From assembly GCF_013408295.1 (NCBI RefSeq), contig NZ_JACBYQ010000002.1, forward strand, positions 620,001-684,000: 64,000 nucleotides of DNA, read 5' to 3'. Of this stretch, positions 1 to 6,967 are shown piece by piece. Below the pieces are notes generated by a model. That model was given only the letters and a program-made list of their open reading frames with translations, searched no databases and was not told where the DNA came from. Origin of the DNA: Psychromicrobium silvestre. GTDB lineage: Bacteria; Actinomycetota; Actinomycetes; Actinomycetales; Micrococcaceae. Numbering within the stretch: the stretch's first letter is position 1; each line of letters starts with the position of its first letter. The position numbers were made by a program, and so were the translations under genes.

Positions 1-28
1 TCTCCCACCCTCTTCGGAGGAGGGGAGA
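1..28. terminator. Stem-loop with TTCG tetraloop at window edge
   Basis: An imperfect stem closes on a very stable C(TTCG)G tetraloop: positions 1-6 pair with 23-28 and 9-12 pair with 17-20, with two mismatches between. It lies just beyond the stop of the minus-strand DUF1801 gene and is followed on the plus strand by a short T-run (32-36). It could end a plus-strand transcript entering from outside the window, or act in both directions. The flank before base 1 is not visible. Confidence 0.5.
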
Positions 29-39
29 GCATTTTTGGT

Positions 40-462
40 TTAAGCCTGGTTCATTAGCTGAAAGCCAGCTCGGATCAGCTCTTTGAGCACTTTCAGCTCA
101 ATCTGCTCAAGCCGGGTCACGTAGAGGCAGCCGACGCCGGTCTTATGTTTTCCGAGTTCGCCGAGCTTTGCCCGGGCTGAATCCGTATTGATCAGCCCGT
201 AGAAGGCTAGATTGCCCTTGCGTGGTGAGAAGCCGACGGCGACTTGGTCGCCTTCGCGACCGCTCTCGTACTTGTAGTGGTTGGATCCGAAGCCAATGAT
301 TGAGCTGCCCCACATGACGGCTTGATGTCCGGTGACCTCGGTCATGAGTTTCAGCAGTGTCTGGGCGTCGGCGCGCCGGACCGGATCAGATACCGAATCA
401 ATGAACTCTTGCACGGAGGCTTCGGTAGCCACGGTTTTGATCTGCTCGGATTTGGCTGCCAT
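40..462 (-). CDS. DUF1801 (YdhG-like) domain protein
   Basis: A 140-residue cytoplasmic protein recognised as the single-domain DUF1801/YdhG-like family. Visible features are the helical start VQEFIDSV with RRADAQTLL, the core MWGSSIIGFG, then the strands VAVGFSPRKGNLAFYG and the end segment KTGVGCLYVTRLEQIELKVL. The family's biochemical role is unknown and no catalytic residues are assigned. There is no signal peptide or membrane segment. It follows the L7/L12-like membrane gene (500-853) by 37 bases on the same strand, so the two may share a transcript, though nothing links their functions. Length is normal for the family, and the ATG at 462 is the only start that keeps the whole N-terminal helix. 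Confidence 0.8.
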   Translation of the reverse strand: MAAKSEQIKTVATEASVQEFIDSVSDPVRRADAQTLLKLMTEVTGHQAVMWGSSIIGFGSNHYKYESGREGDQVAVGFSPRKGNLAFYGLINTDSARAKLGELGKHKTGVGCLYVTRLEQIELKVLKELIRAGFQLMNQA

Positions 463-499
463 ACTTCCGTTTCCCCGCTCCCGATGCGCGCCCGCTGGT

Positions 500-853
500 T
501 CAGATATTGTCGGCGAAACGTTTCGCGGTAGCCAGATCCATGCCGGTGCTCTGCCGAATCAACTTGATTGCTTCGATTTTCCGTCCCCCACGCACTAGGG
601 CCTGAGCCTGAGCAATGATATGCGGTGGCAGCTGGACGGGAAGGGCCGGAGCATAGGCTTGGGCCGATTGAGCCGAGGTGAGGTTTTGTGGCCGCGCCAC
701 TTGAGAGGAATGTGAGCGGGCAGTCAGCTGCTGGAGGTACCGATCCGCCTCGGAGAGTCCGGATCCTCTCCTTTCCCCTCGACCGGCACGTAATGCCCAG
801 ATCAGAATGATCAAGCCTGCTACTGCAATGAGCCCTACAATCAACCATTCCAT
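500..853 (-). CDS. Membrane-anchored protein with ribosomal L7/L12 C-terminal-like domain
   Basis: A 117-residue protein. An N-terminal membrane helix (residues about 2-22, WLIVGLIAVAGLIILIWAL) is followed by a basic and low-complexity linker (about 25-80) and a C-terminal domain (about 83-117). That domain reads like the L7/L12 C-terminal fold: KIEAIKLIRQSTGMDLATAK resembles the helix that L7/L12 uses to contact translation factors. In the ribosomal protein this domain recruits EF-G and EF-Tu; whether the tethered copy does the same is unknown. Similar short actinobacterial proteins are usually annotated only as ribosomal protein L7/L12-like. It heads a possible two-gene transcript with the DUF1801 gene. 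Confidence 0.65.
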   Translation of the reverse strand: MEWLIVGLIAVAGLIILIWALRAGRGERRGSGLSEADRYLQQLTARSHSSQVARPQNLTSAQSAQAYAPALPVQLPPHIIAQAQALVRGGRKIEAIKLIRQSTGMDLATAKRFADNI

Positions 854-1031
854 TCTTGAAGTTTAGTCTGCCGCGGAGGTCCCTGCATAGCGATGTCCGC
901 GTCGACCCCATGGACGCCCTTGGACGTCCCTGGAAGGGGCTAGGAGCCCTCGCATGACATTGCTTCACGAGGGCACTCGTAGCGGCCACCGGGGGCGCTC
1001 GAAGCGGCTCTGACGAACCCCGCTTAAAAGG

Positions 1032-1205
1032 TTGTCAACATGCAAGCTGTGGATGAAGGTTGGCGAAAAAGATTTTTCCTTCCACAAGCTGTGAACAACG
1101 TTTCCCAAGGTCAGAGGCATATGTCATGATAAACATTTTTTGTATCCACAGGCTTATCCCCAATGAGTACACACAACACGCCGCAGTGTCCACAAGTTAT
1201 CAACA
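1032..1205. promoter_or_regulatory. Cluster of DnaA-box-like 9-mers upstream of dnaB
   Basis: The gap 854-1405 has no credible gene. Within 174 bp it holds seven 9-mers close to the DnaA box (TTATCCACA or TTGTCCACA): TTGTCAACA 1032-1040, TGTGGATGA 1048-1056 (reverse strand), TGTGAACAA 1090-1098 (reverse), GTATCCACA 1142-1150, TTATCCCCA 1154-1162, GTGTCCACA 1186-1194 and TTATCAACA 1197-1205. Most differ from a consensus box by one base. A-T-rich stretches (about 1065-1080 and 1126-1142) lie between them. This density resembles an initiator-binding region, or a site where DnaA regulates dnaB. dnaA and dnaN, which normally flank actinobacterial oriC, are not in the window. No box is a perfect match, so binding is inferred. 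Confidence 0.55.
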
Positions 1206-1405
1206 GCCTTCTGCCAGCAGCGCGACGGAGTTGTTGTAACGTTGCCGAGTATCGATTTTTAGGACGCAGGCATCTCACGGTAGTTGTTCTGTCGGTGCTC
1301 TGCGATAGAAAGAAAACATACTGTTCCGCAACTGCGAAGTATGTAGCTTGAGCGCAGCCGCGGAAGGCTGCGGCAAAGCTGAATGTTAGAAGGGGAGAGG
1401 CAGTC

Positions 1406-2791
1406 ATGTCGTTAGCGAGTCCAGATGCTTCGACAGACTCTCTGCGCGATCCCGACTTCGCCAGGACCCCGCCGCAAGACTTGGTCGCTGAACAAAGCGT
1501 GCTTGGTGGCATGTTGCTTTCCAAGGACGCCATCGCCGATGTTGTTGAGGTACTCCGAGGTCAGGACTTCTACCGTCCCGCGCACGAGAATATCTACGAG
1601 GCGGTCCTTGACCTCTATGGTCGCGGAGAGCCCGCCGATGCGGTCACGGTGGCCGATGAGCTGACCAAGCGTGGTGAGATCTCCAAGGTCGGCGGACCGG
1701 CATATCTTCATCAACTGATCCAGTCTGTTCCGACTGCGGCCAATGCGGGTTTCTACGCCCAGATTGTCAGCGAGCGAGCCGTGCTGCGGCGTCTGGTCAA
1801 TGCCGGAACCAAGATCGTTCAGCTGGGATACAGCAACGACGGTGAAGTCGAAGACATCGTCAACGCCGCTCAGGCAGAGATCTTCTCGGTAGCCGAGCGT
1901 CGAGCCGCCGAGGACTATGTCCCGTTGGGTGAAGTGATGGAATCGGCGATGGACGAGATCGAAGCCGCCGGTCATCGGGGTGAGGGTCTGATCGGCGTGC
2001 CCACCGGTTTCTATGATTTGGATGATCTGACTCATGGCTTGCACCCGGGGCAGATGATCGTGATCGCCGCGCGCCCCGCCGTCGGTAAGTCCACCTTCGC
2101 CCTGGACATAGCTCGCTCCGCTGCCATTAAGCACAAAATGGCCACCGTTTTCTTTTCCTTGGAAATGAGCCGCACCGAGATTGCGATGCGCTTGATGAGC
2201 GCAGAAGCCACCATTCAGCTTCAGGATTTGCGCAAGGGTACCGTGAAGGACGAGCAGTGGGCCAAGATTGCCAAGGTGATGGGTCCACTCAACGAGGCGC
2301 CACTGTTCATCGATGACAGCCCTAATATGTCCTTGATGGAGATCCGAGCTAAGTGCCGTCGGCTCAAACAGCAGCACGACCTCAAGCTCGTGGTATTGGA
2401 TTATCTACAGCTGATGTCCTCGGGCAAGCGGGTGGAATCACGCCAGCAGGAAGTTTCCGAGTTCTCTCGGGCGCTCAAGTTGCTGGCTAAGGAGCTGGGT
2501 GTTCCAGTGATCGCTTTGTCTCAGTTGAATCGTGGCTCCGAGCAGCGTACCGATAAGAAGCCGATGGTTTCCGATCTGCGCGAATCTGGTTCCATCGAGC
2601 AGGATGCGGATATGGTCATCTTGCTGCACCGCGAGGATATCTACGATAAGGAATCTTCACGAGCCGGTGAGGCTGATGTGATTGTAGCCAAGCATCGTAA
2701 TGGCCCCACGAAGACCATCGTGGTCGGCTTCCAGGGGCATTACTCGCGGTTCTCCAATATGGCTCCCGACTCCGGTGGTGGGTCCTACTGA
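1406..2791 (+). CDS. dnaB: Replicative DNA helicase DnaB
   Basis: Hexameric 5'-3' helicase that unwinds the fork ahead of the replisome and recruits primase. The 461-residue protein has the N-terminal DnaB domain (about 20-120, starting PPQDLVAEQSVLGGMLLSKD), a linker, and the RecA-like ATPase domain. The ATPase shows Walker A ARPAVGKST (about 221-229), Walker B LVVLDYLQLM (about 328-337), and SQLNRGSEQR with SDLRESGSIEQDADMV near the C-terminus. No intein interrupts it, although inteins are common in actinobacterial DnaB. The ATG at 1406 follows a purine-rich ribosome site (AAGGGGAGAGG). The usual rpsF-ssb-rpsR-rplI neighbours are absent from the 1.4 kb upstream, and the gap before it is rich in DnaA-box-like sequences. 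Confidence 0.97.
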   Translation: MSLASPDASTDSLRDPDFARTPPQDLVAEQSVLGGMLLSKDAIADVVEVLRGQDFYRPAHENIYEAVLDLYGRGEPADAVTVADELTKRGEISKVGGPAYLHQLIQSVPTAANAGFYAQIVSERAVLRRLVNAGTKIVQLGYSNDGEVEDIVNAAQAEIFSVAERRAAEDYVPLGEVMESAMDEIEAAGHRGEGLIGVPTGFYDLDDLTHGLHPGQMIVIAARPAVGKSTFALDIARSAAIKHKMATVFFSLEMSRTEIAMRLMSAEATIQLQDLRKGTVKDEQWAKIAKVMGPLNEAPLFIDDSPNMSLMEIRAKCRRLKQQHDLKLVVLDYLQLMSSGKRVESRQQEVSEFSRALKLLAKELGVPVIALSQLNRGSEQRTDKKPMVSDLRESGSIEQDADMVILLHREDIYDKESSRAGEADVIVAKHRNGPTKTIVVGFQGHYSRFSNMAPDSGGGSY

Positions 2792-2860
2792 GTTCGACTC
2801 CGATCTCTTTCTGGCGTCGGCGCTGGACCTGAGTCACGTCAGGGCCTGTCATTACGCAGA

Positions 2861-2896
2861 GTCCTCTGGATATAAATGTGATTTATATCACAGGAC
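2861..2896. promoter_or_regulatory. CRP/GlxR-type operator inside a larger inverted repeat
   Basis: The core TGTGATTTATATCACA (2877-2892) fits the CRP-family consensus TGTGA-N6-TCACA without a mismatch. It overlaps a second perfect inverted repeat, GATATAAAT-GTG-ATTTATATC (2869-2889). The flanks GTCCT (2861-2865) and AGGAC (2892-2896) extend an imperfect symmetry to 36 bp. It lies 47 bp before the start of the degenerate GGDEF-like gene, between dnaB and the envelope cassette. In related actinobacteria such sites bind cAMP-responsive GlxR/CRP proteins. Direction of control is not visible. Confidence 0.7.
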
Positions 2897-2938
2897 CTAA
2901 ATGCAACATAAACTGGGTCGAGAAGTTACCTAGGGGGC

Positions 2939-3688
2939 ATGAATAGAAACCAGGTGAGTGCGTCGGCATCGAAGCTGAGTGCTGACTCTGAATTGCTCTC
3001 CGCCTGGCGGCGGTTATCGGAGATGGCGTGCTGGCGTGAGCCCGATGATTGGCTGATTCCAGAAGTCGAAGTCTTCGCTCAGGCACTCCTCGGCGAAGGA
3101 GATATTGAACGAGCTGCCCTGCTCCTGGGTGCGGCCCGGGCGCTGCTCGGGGTGGGTGTGGTTGAAACGGTTGAAGACCTCCGATGCGCCTATGTTGCAG
3201 CGGCTAAGACCCTGGACATCGATTCAATTCAGGCCATGCTCGAAGGGTGGTCCGCCAACTTCCAGCTCGCCCTTGGTGATTCCTGTACCGATCCTTCGAC
3301 CGGTCTTGCCACGATTGCACACCTGGAGAGGTTGCTTCTGGATCACTGCGCCAGCGCCGAACTTGAGGAGAGCAAAGTCCTCGCCGCTATTAAACTTCCA
3401 GTCCGGCTAAATTTTGGCACCGCACCTACGGGTTGGGCTTTGAAGGCGGAGCTTGGCAGCGCCAGTCTGCTCTCTCTGACAGCTACTTCTGCGGTTGTGG
3501 CTTATAGCGATCACGCGGTGTTGATTCTGATGCCGCGCACCATCGAGAATCTGACGAAGTTGGCTCGGTGCCAGGAAGCCATTGAAGAGATTAGTCCAGC
3601 GCTCAAAGGACAGACTCGACTTGAGTGTGAACTAGCCCCCTCGCTGGAGCGGGAGATCCCTCTCGTTCTAGCAAGGCTTTGCCGCTAG
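2939..3688 (+). CDS. Degenerate GGDEF-like domain protein (hypothetical)
   Basis: A 249-residue soluble protein that I do not recognise as a named family. The N-terminal half (about 1-115) is helical and tetratricopeptide-like in feel (FAQALLGEGDIERAALLLGA). The C-terminal half looks like a worn-out diguanylate cyclase domain. DPSTGLATIAHLERLL occupies the place of the usual D-x-LTGL-x-NR start, and VVAYSDHAVLILMP occupies the place of RYGGDEFAVLLP. The metal- and substrate-binding GGDEF signature is thus replaced by YSDHA, so c-di-GMP synthesis is not expected. A sensory, binding or structural role is inferred. A strong AGGGGG ribosome site ends only one base before the ATG, an unusually tight spacing. 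Perfect CRP-type sites lie upstream and just downstream of the gene. Confidence 0.55.
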   Translation: MNRNQVSASASKLSADSELLSAWRRLSEMACWREPDDWLIPEVEVFAQALLGEGDIERAALLLGAARALLGVGVVETVEDLRCAYVAAAKTLDIDSIQAMLEGWSANFQLALGDSCTDPSTGLATIAHLERLLLDHCASAELEESKVLAAIKLPVRLNFGTAPTGWALKAELGSASLLSLTATSAVVAYSDHAVLILMPRTIENLTKLARCQEAIEEISPALKGQTRLECELAPSLEREIPLVLARLCR

Positions 3689-3710
3689 TGATTCTTGGCA
3701 AAGCCTCGCT
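3671..3710 (+). terminator. Stem-loop overlapping the stop codon of the GGDEF-like gene
   Basis: Ten perfect pairs, AGGCTTTGCC (3674-3683) with GGCAAAGCCT (3697-3706), extend by three more around one mismatch, with a 13-base loop containing the stop codon. No T-run follows. It probably marks the transcript end or limits read-through into the glycosyltransferase operon. Confidence 0.55.
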
Positions 3711-3725
3711 ACTCAAAGTTCGAAG

Positions 3726-3741
3726 TGTGACTTATTTCACA
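3726..3741. promoter_or_regulatory. Second CRP/GlxR-type operator
   Basis: TGTGACTTATTTCACA is another perfect TGTGA-N6-TCACA palindrome, 208 bp before the glycosyltransferase start. Together with 2877-2892 it brackets the GGDEF-like gene. The rest of the 3689-3949 gap holds no gene. It does contain small stem-loops, for example GCTGC/GCAGC around 3822-3836, suggesting a leader RNA of unknown type. Confidence 0.65.
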
Positions 3742-3949
3742 TTTTCTGAACGACATCTTCTCCGCCGATCCGTACTAAATCAATAAGCTCCGCCAAACAG
3801 GAGCGCAAAGGGGCCGTGAGCTGCATCGAGCAGCGGATTCCGCCTCGGGGGTGAAAGATCGAGTTTGGAGTAAAGGTGAAATCAACAACCAGAAACGGGA
3901 TTGTGTCATTGGATCGGACCATTGGCGCAGCTAGGGGAATGAGTTCCCG

Positions 3950-5356
3950 GTGAGCGTATTTTGGACCGTGATCAATGGCTTGGCGACTTTCGTGATGGCC
4001 TTTTCTGCCGCCTATTTCTTTCTGAATGTCGGAATGGGGCTTAGCCAGTTGAGGAAGGACCGTACGACTTTACGGTTCCAAAGCCATTTCGAGTATGGCC
4101 GTCCTTTCGTCAGCACAGAGGGCCCACTAGCAACGGACTACAACATTTTCTTTATTATCGCTTGCTTGAATGAGCAAGCGGTGATCAGCTCTACGGTCAG
4201 AGGTTTGCTGAGTCCGGGGGGACAGAAGCGGATCGTCGTGATTGATGATGCGAGTGACGATGCCACGGGTGAGTTGGCATTGGTCGCCGGTGAGGGGCAG
4301 GTGACCTTGGTTCGCCGGGAGCTGCCGGAAGCTCGTCTGGGTAAGGGTGCGGCATTGAACAGTGGCTTCGCCACAATAGTGCGTGAAGTCGAGCGGGAGG
4401 GGTTGGATCCGGCGAAGGTCATCATTTGTGTAATGGATGCCGACGGCCAATTGTCCAATGGCACCTTGGCCGAGGTGCTGCCGCTCTTCGATGACGCCGA
4501 GGTGGGTGGGGTTCAGCTTGCGGTGCGGATTCGCAACCGTGCCAAGAACTTCCTGCTGCGATTCCAGGACTATCAATTTTGGTCTCAATCTGCGCTGACA
4601 CAGTTTGGAAGGGTCCGAACGAATAGTGTCAGCCTGGGCGGGAACGGACAGTTTGCCCGGCTGAGTGCACTGCTCCAGGTCGGTGTTAGGCCGTGGTCGG
4701 GTTCTTTGACCGAAGATCTTGACTTGACCGTCAGCCTGGCCGCGATGGGTTGGAAGACCAGTTCAACCCCGCGGGCTGCGGTGGATCAGCAAGGGGTGGA
4801 GAAGTTCGGTCCCTTGCTGAAGCAGCGCACGCGCTGGTATCAGGGCCATATGCTGACCGCAAAGCGAATCCCGGAGATACTGCGCTCCGCCAAAATGGGC
4901 CATGCGGCGGCCGTGGAGATGACCCTCTACATCCTGGTGCCGTGGATCTTCGATCTGCCCTGGTCAATCCTCTACCACTTGGTCTTGGTAGAGCTGTTCC
5001 TCTCGCTATCGAGCATCAGTATCTTCGAGTGGGGTGCTGCCTCTTTGGCGCTTTATCTGGTGGTTTGGTACCTGCTCGGTTTCTGGCCAGCGATTTTGAC
5101 GGCGGTGATCGCCTTCCGCCGCGACCACACCCTAGGGCTTTGGGGTGCAGTGAAAATGGGACACGCCTTCGTCATCACCAACTACTTGTCCTACGCCTGC
5201 GTGTGGCGGGCATTGTTCAGAATTCTTCGCCATGAAAACGGCTGGACTAAAACCGCTCGTTCGGCTGAACGTCCAATCTCAGCCAGGGAAGCCCGGGAAG
5301 CCCGGGAAGCCCGGGAAGCCAGAGAAGTTAAGGCAGTCAGAGAGGCCAGATCATGA
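3950..5356 (+). CDS. Processive family-2 glycosyltransferase (BcsA/NodC-like), membrane-bound
   Basis: An inverting membrane glycosyltransferase that probably polymerises a surface glycan from a nucleotide sugar. The 468-residue protein has an N-terminal helix (about 5-30), then a GT-A domain with VVIDDASDD (about 97-105), the metal-binding DADG (about 163-166), TEDLDL (about 253-258) and QRTRW (about 292-296). This D, DxD, TED, QxxRW set is typical of cellulose, chitin and hyaluronan synthase-like enzymes. Several membrane helices follow (about 320-420). The sugar cannot be predicted. No PilZ domain is visible. The charged C-terminal tail has five Ala-Arg-Glu-type triplets encoded by a 9-bp tandem repeat. 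Start is GTG with AGGGG upstream. Its stop overlaps the exosortase start by four bases (ATGA). Confidence 0.85.
   Translation: MSVFWTVINGLATFVMAFSAAYFFLNVGMGLSQLRKDRTTLRFQSHFEYGRPFVSTEGPLATDYNIFFIIACLNEQAVISSTVRGLLSPGGQKRIVVIDDASDDATGELALVAGEGQVTLVRRELPEARLGKGAALNSGFATIVREVEREGLDPAKVIICVMDADGQLSNGTLAEVLPLFDDAEVGGVQLAVRIRNRAKNFLLRFQDYQFWSQSALTQFGRVRTNSVSLGGNGQFARLSALLQVGVRPWSGSLTEDLDLTVSLAAMGWKTSSTPRAAVDQQGVEKFGPLLKQRTRWYQGHMLTAKRIPEILRSAKMGHAAAVEMTLYILVPWIFDLPWSILYHLVLVELFLSLSSISIFEWGAASLALYLVVWYLLGFWPAILTAVIAFRRDHTLGLWGAVKMGHAFVITNYLSYACVWRALFRILRHENGWTKTARSAERPISAREAREAREAREAREVKAVREARS
5282..5326 (+). repeat. 9-bp tandem repeat in glycosyltransferase tail
   Basis: Five head-to-tail copies of a 9-mer (consensus GCCCGGGAA; the first and last copies vary) encode repeated Ala-Arg-Glu at the C-terminus of the glycosyltransferase. 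Copies two to four are identical, so slippage could change tail length without a frameshift. Confidence 0.9.
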
Positions 5357-5955
5357 GCACTCTTCCGCTCCCAGGCCAGGGAACGGTAGTCACTGTGAGC
5401 AGGTTGCAGCGAGTCTTGCGCTGGATCGTGGCCTTGACCATGCTGGCTTTTGCGACAGTTTTGCTGAGCCAGAATGTTGCAGTCCGCGAATTGGAGACCA
5501 AATTGCTTGCGTTCTGGTTCTCGCCGCTATTAATCGGCGGAGTAAAGCCCAATGACACGCACTTTCTAGTGACTATCCCGCCGGGTCAGCTAATTGCCTT
5601 CAACATCACCTTCGAGTGCACCGTATTGTTGTTGATTCTGCCGCTGACGGCGCTGAGCGCGTTGCTCCTGGCCTTTACGAAAACTAGCTGGACCAGGGTG
5701 GCCTCGGGGCTCCTGGTCTCTTCCGCCGTCGTGCTGGTTATCAATCAACTTCGGCTTGCCCTGATTGCTTTCACCACCCAAACCTGGGGTCTGGACTTTG
5801 GCTACCAAATTGGACACCGGTTTATCGGTTCACTGATTGCTCTCTTTGGCTTCGCGCTAGGTTTCCTGATTGTGCTCCGGATCGCCTTCAAAACGAACAA
5901 ATTCCAGCAGCGAAAAGCCGCGGCTAGTACCCCTCGCAAAGCACACAGAAGGTAG
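5353..5955 (+). CDS. Exosortase/archaeosortase-family membrane transpeptidase
   Basis: A 200-residue polytopic protein with the hallmarks of exosortases, membrane enzymes that cleave a C-terminal signal from exported proteins and pass them to another acceptor. The expected triad is visible: Cys89 in FNITFECTVLLL, Arg134 in NQLRLALIA, and His155 in GHRFIGS, each beside predicted membrane helices. The first about 25 residues are cytosolic and the C-terminus is basic. It overlaps the glycosyltransferase stop by four bases and is followed six bases later by a six-helix membrane protein, so the three are surely co-transcribed. No protein in the window carries a recognisable PEP-CTERM-type target signal, so its substrate lies elsewhere or has an unknown signal. 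Actinobacterial exosortases are known as a class; this cassette's role is inferred. Confidence 0.75.
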   Translation: MSTLPLPGQGTVVTVSRLQRVLRWIVALTMLAFATVLLSQNVAVRELETKLLAFWFSPLLIGGVKPNDTHFLVTIPPGQLIAFNITFECTVLLLILPLTALSALLLAFTKTSWTRVASGLLVSSAVVLVINQLRLALIAFTTQTWGLDFGYQIGHRFIGSLIALFGFALGFLIVLRIAFKTNKFQQRKAAASTPRKAHRR

Positions 5956-5960
5956 AAAGA

Positions 5961-6686
5961 ATGACTCTCAGCCCAGCAGCCCTGAATGGTGAAAAACGCT
6001 CCAAGCTAGATGGCAACTTTGTCCTATCCGAGTCCTCAAACCCTGGGGAGTCGGCGCGACTTCTAAGCGGCGAGTCAGCAGGTGCCGAACCAAGACGACT
6101 ACGAACCAATCCAGTACCGGAAAGGAGGGCAGGTCGCTATCTGATAGCGGTGCCTACCCTACTGGAAATCATTATGGCGACAGCTGGTGCGAGCATTCTG
6201 TGGAATGGGGCGGAAGGCCGCGGCGTAGTTCACGCGAACATCACGAGTATTGCCATTTTTATCCTCGTTCTCGGTGCGATTCTGGTGCTCTATAGCCTGG
6301 CTGTCCGGGTGCGGCGAACGGAGAGCGCTCACGGCTACCGCTTGCCCACCGTTGATCGTTGGCTCCTTGCGGTCCGCAATATTTTGTTTGTGGTGATAGC
6401 TGTCTTCTCGGCGCAAATCGACAACTACTTCATTCAGTGGATGATTTGCTTTGCCGCGCTCTTGCTGAGCGTTCTCGGTGCTGCCGGCGCCGTTCTGTCT
6501 GTTCTCCGTCGAGAGGATGGATCAACCACTAACTGGAGCCTGGCTAATTTGGTTGCCGGAATTCTTGGCTTGATCTTCAGCGCCCAAGTACATGGCTGGG
6601 ACCCCAACTTCATCACGCCACTGCTCGGCCTTATCCTGGTTCCGGCTTTTATCTCCTGGACCGTGAAGACAGCGATTAAGCCCTAA
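5961..6686 (+). CDS. Six-helix membrane protein of the exosortase cassette
   Basis: A 241-residue protein of unrecognised family. A basic, Ser/Pro-rich cytosolic N-terminus (about 1-55) precedes about six hydrophobic helices, starting near 58, 92, 135, 155, 188 and 212. No enzymatic motif is visible. It starts five bases after the exosortase stop with a purine-rich ribosome site, so it is the last gene of the glycosyltransferase-exosortase operon. A role in export, flipping or holding of the cassette's product is possible, but nothing in the sequence proves it. It ends ahead of a long stem-loop at 6747-6785. Confidence 0.6.
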   Translation: MTLSPAALNGEKRSKLDGNFVLSESSNPGESARLLSGESAGAEPRRLRTNPVPERRAGRYLIAVPTLLEIIMATAGASILWNGAEGRGVVHANITSIAIFILVLGAILVLYSLAVRVRRTESAHGYRLPTVDRWLLAVRNILFVVIAVFSAQIDNYFIQWMICFAALLLSVLGAAGAVLSVLRREDGSTTNWSLANLVAGILGLIFSAQVHGWDPNFITPLLGLILVPAFISWTVKTAIKP

Positions 6687-6746
6687 CGAAACGAAGCTGA
6701 GTCAGTGACCGCGCTATGGGATTGGTCTCGACGCGGTTGTTAGAGC

Positions 6747-6785
6747 GGGGCAGACAGGACCGGGTGAGTAGGTCCTGTCCGCCCC
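6747..6785. terminator. Strong stem-loop between convergent genes
   Basis: GACAGGACC (6753-6761) pairs with GGTCCTGTC (6771-6779). After one A/C mismatch, GGGGC (6747-6751) pairs with GCCCC (6781-6785). It sits between the exosortase operon (+) and the sigma-factor gene (-) and likely ends both. The remainder of 6687-6967 shows only a weaker hairpin near 6902-6921 and no gene. Confidence 0.6.
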
Positions 6786-6967
6786 GGGGACGGGGAGGCT
6801 TGAGCCCAAAAAGGGGAAGGGTCAAGCGCCGTTTCGTCCCAGGAACTCCGCCGGCCTGGGGCGACCGTAACGCGGGTTCGCTCTTTAAGTACCGTTTCGA
6901 TCGGAAAGTGTTGCCGCTTTCCAGCATATTTTCCAGAATAATGACAGCGCCTGGGCGGAGGTATCTA

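Noticed and set aside
1111-1533. 140-codon minus-strand frame across the dnaB start
   Set aside because: It overlaps the start of dnaB and the DnaA-box cluster, has no family resemblance and no ribosome site.
3790-3870. Possible c-di-GMP riboswitch before the glycosyltransferase (contains CGCAAAG and small stems)
   Set aside because: Only a 7-base motif agrees; the paired receptor, GAAA loop and closing stem of the class I aptamer are not visible.
5353-6686. A PEP-CTERM-like target for the exosortase among the neighbours
   Set aside because: None of the proteins in the window ends with a short motif, helix and basic tail except the LAYTG sortase substrate, whose motif belongs to class E sortase.
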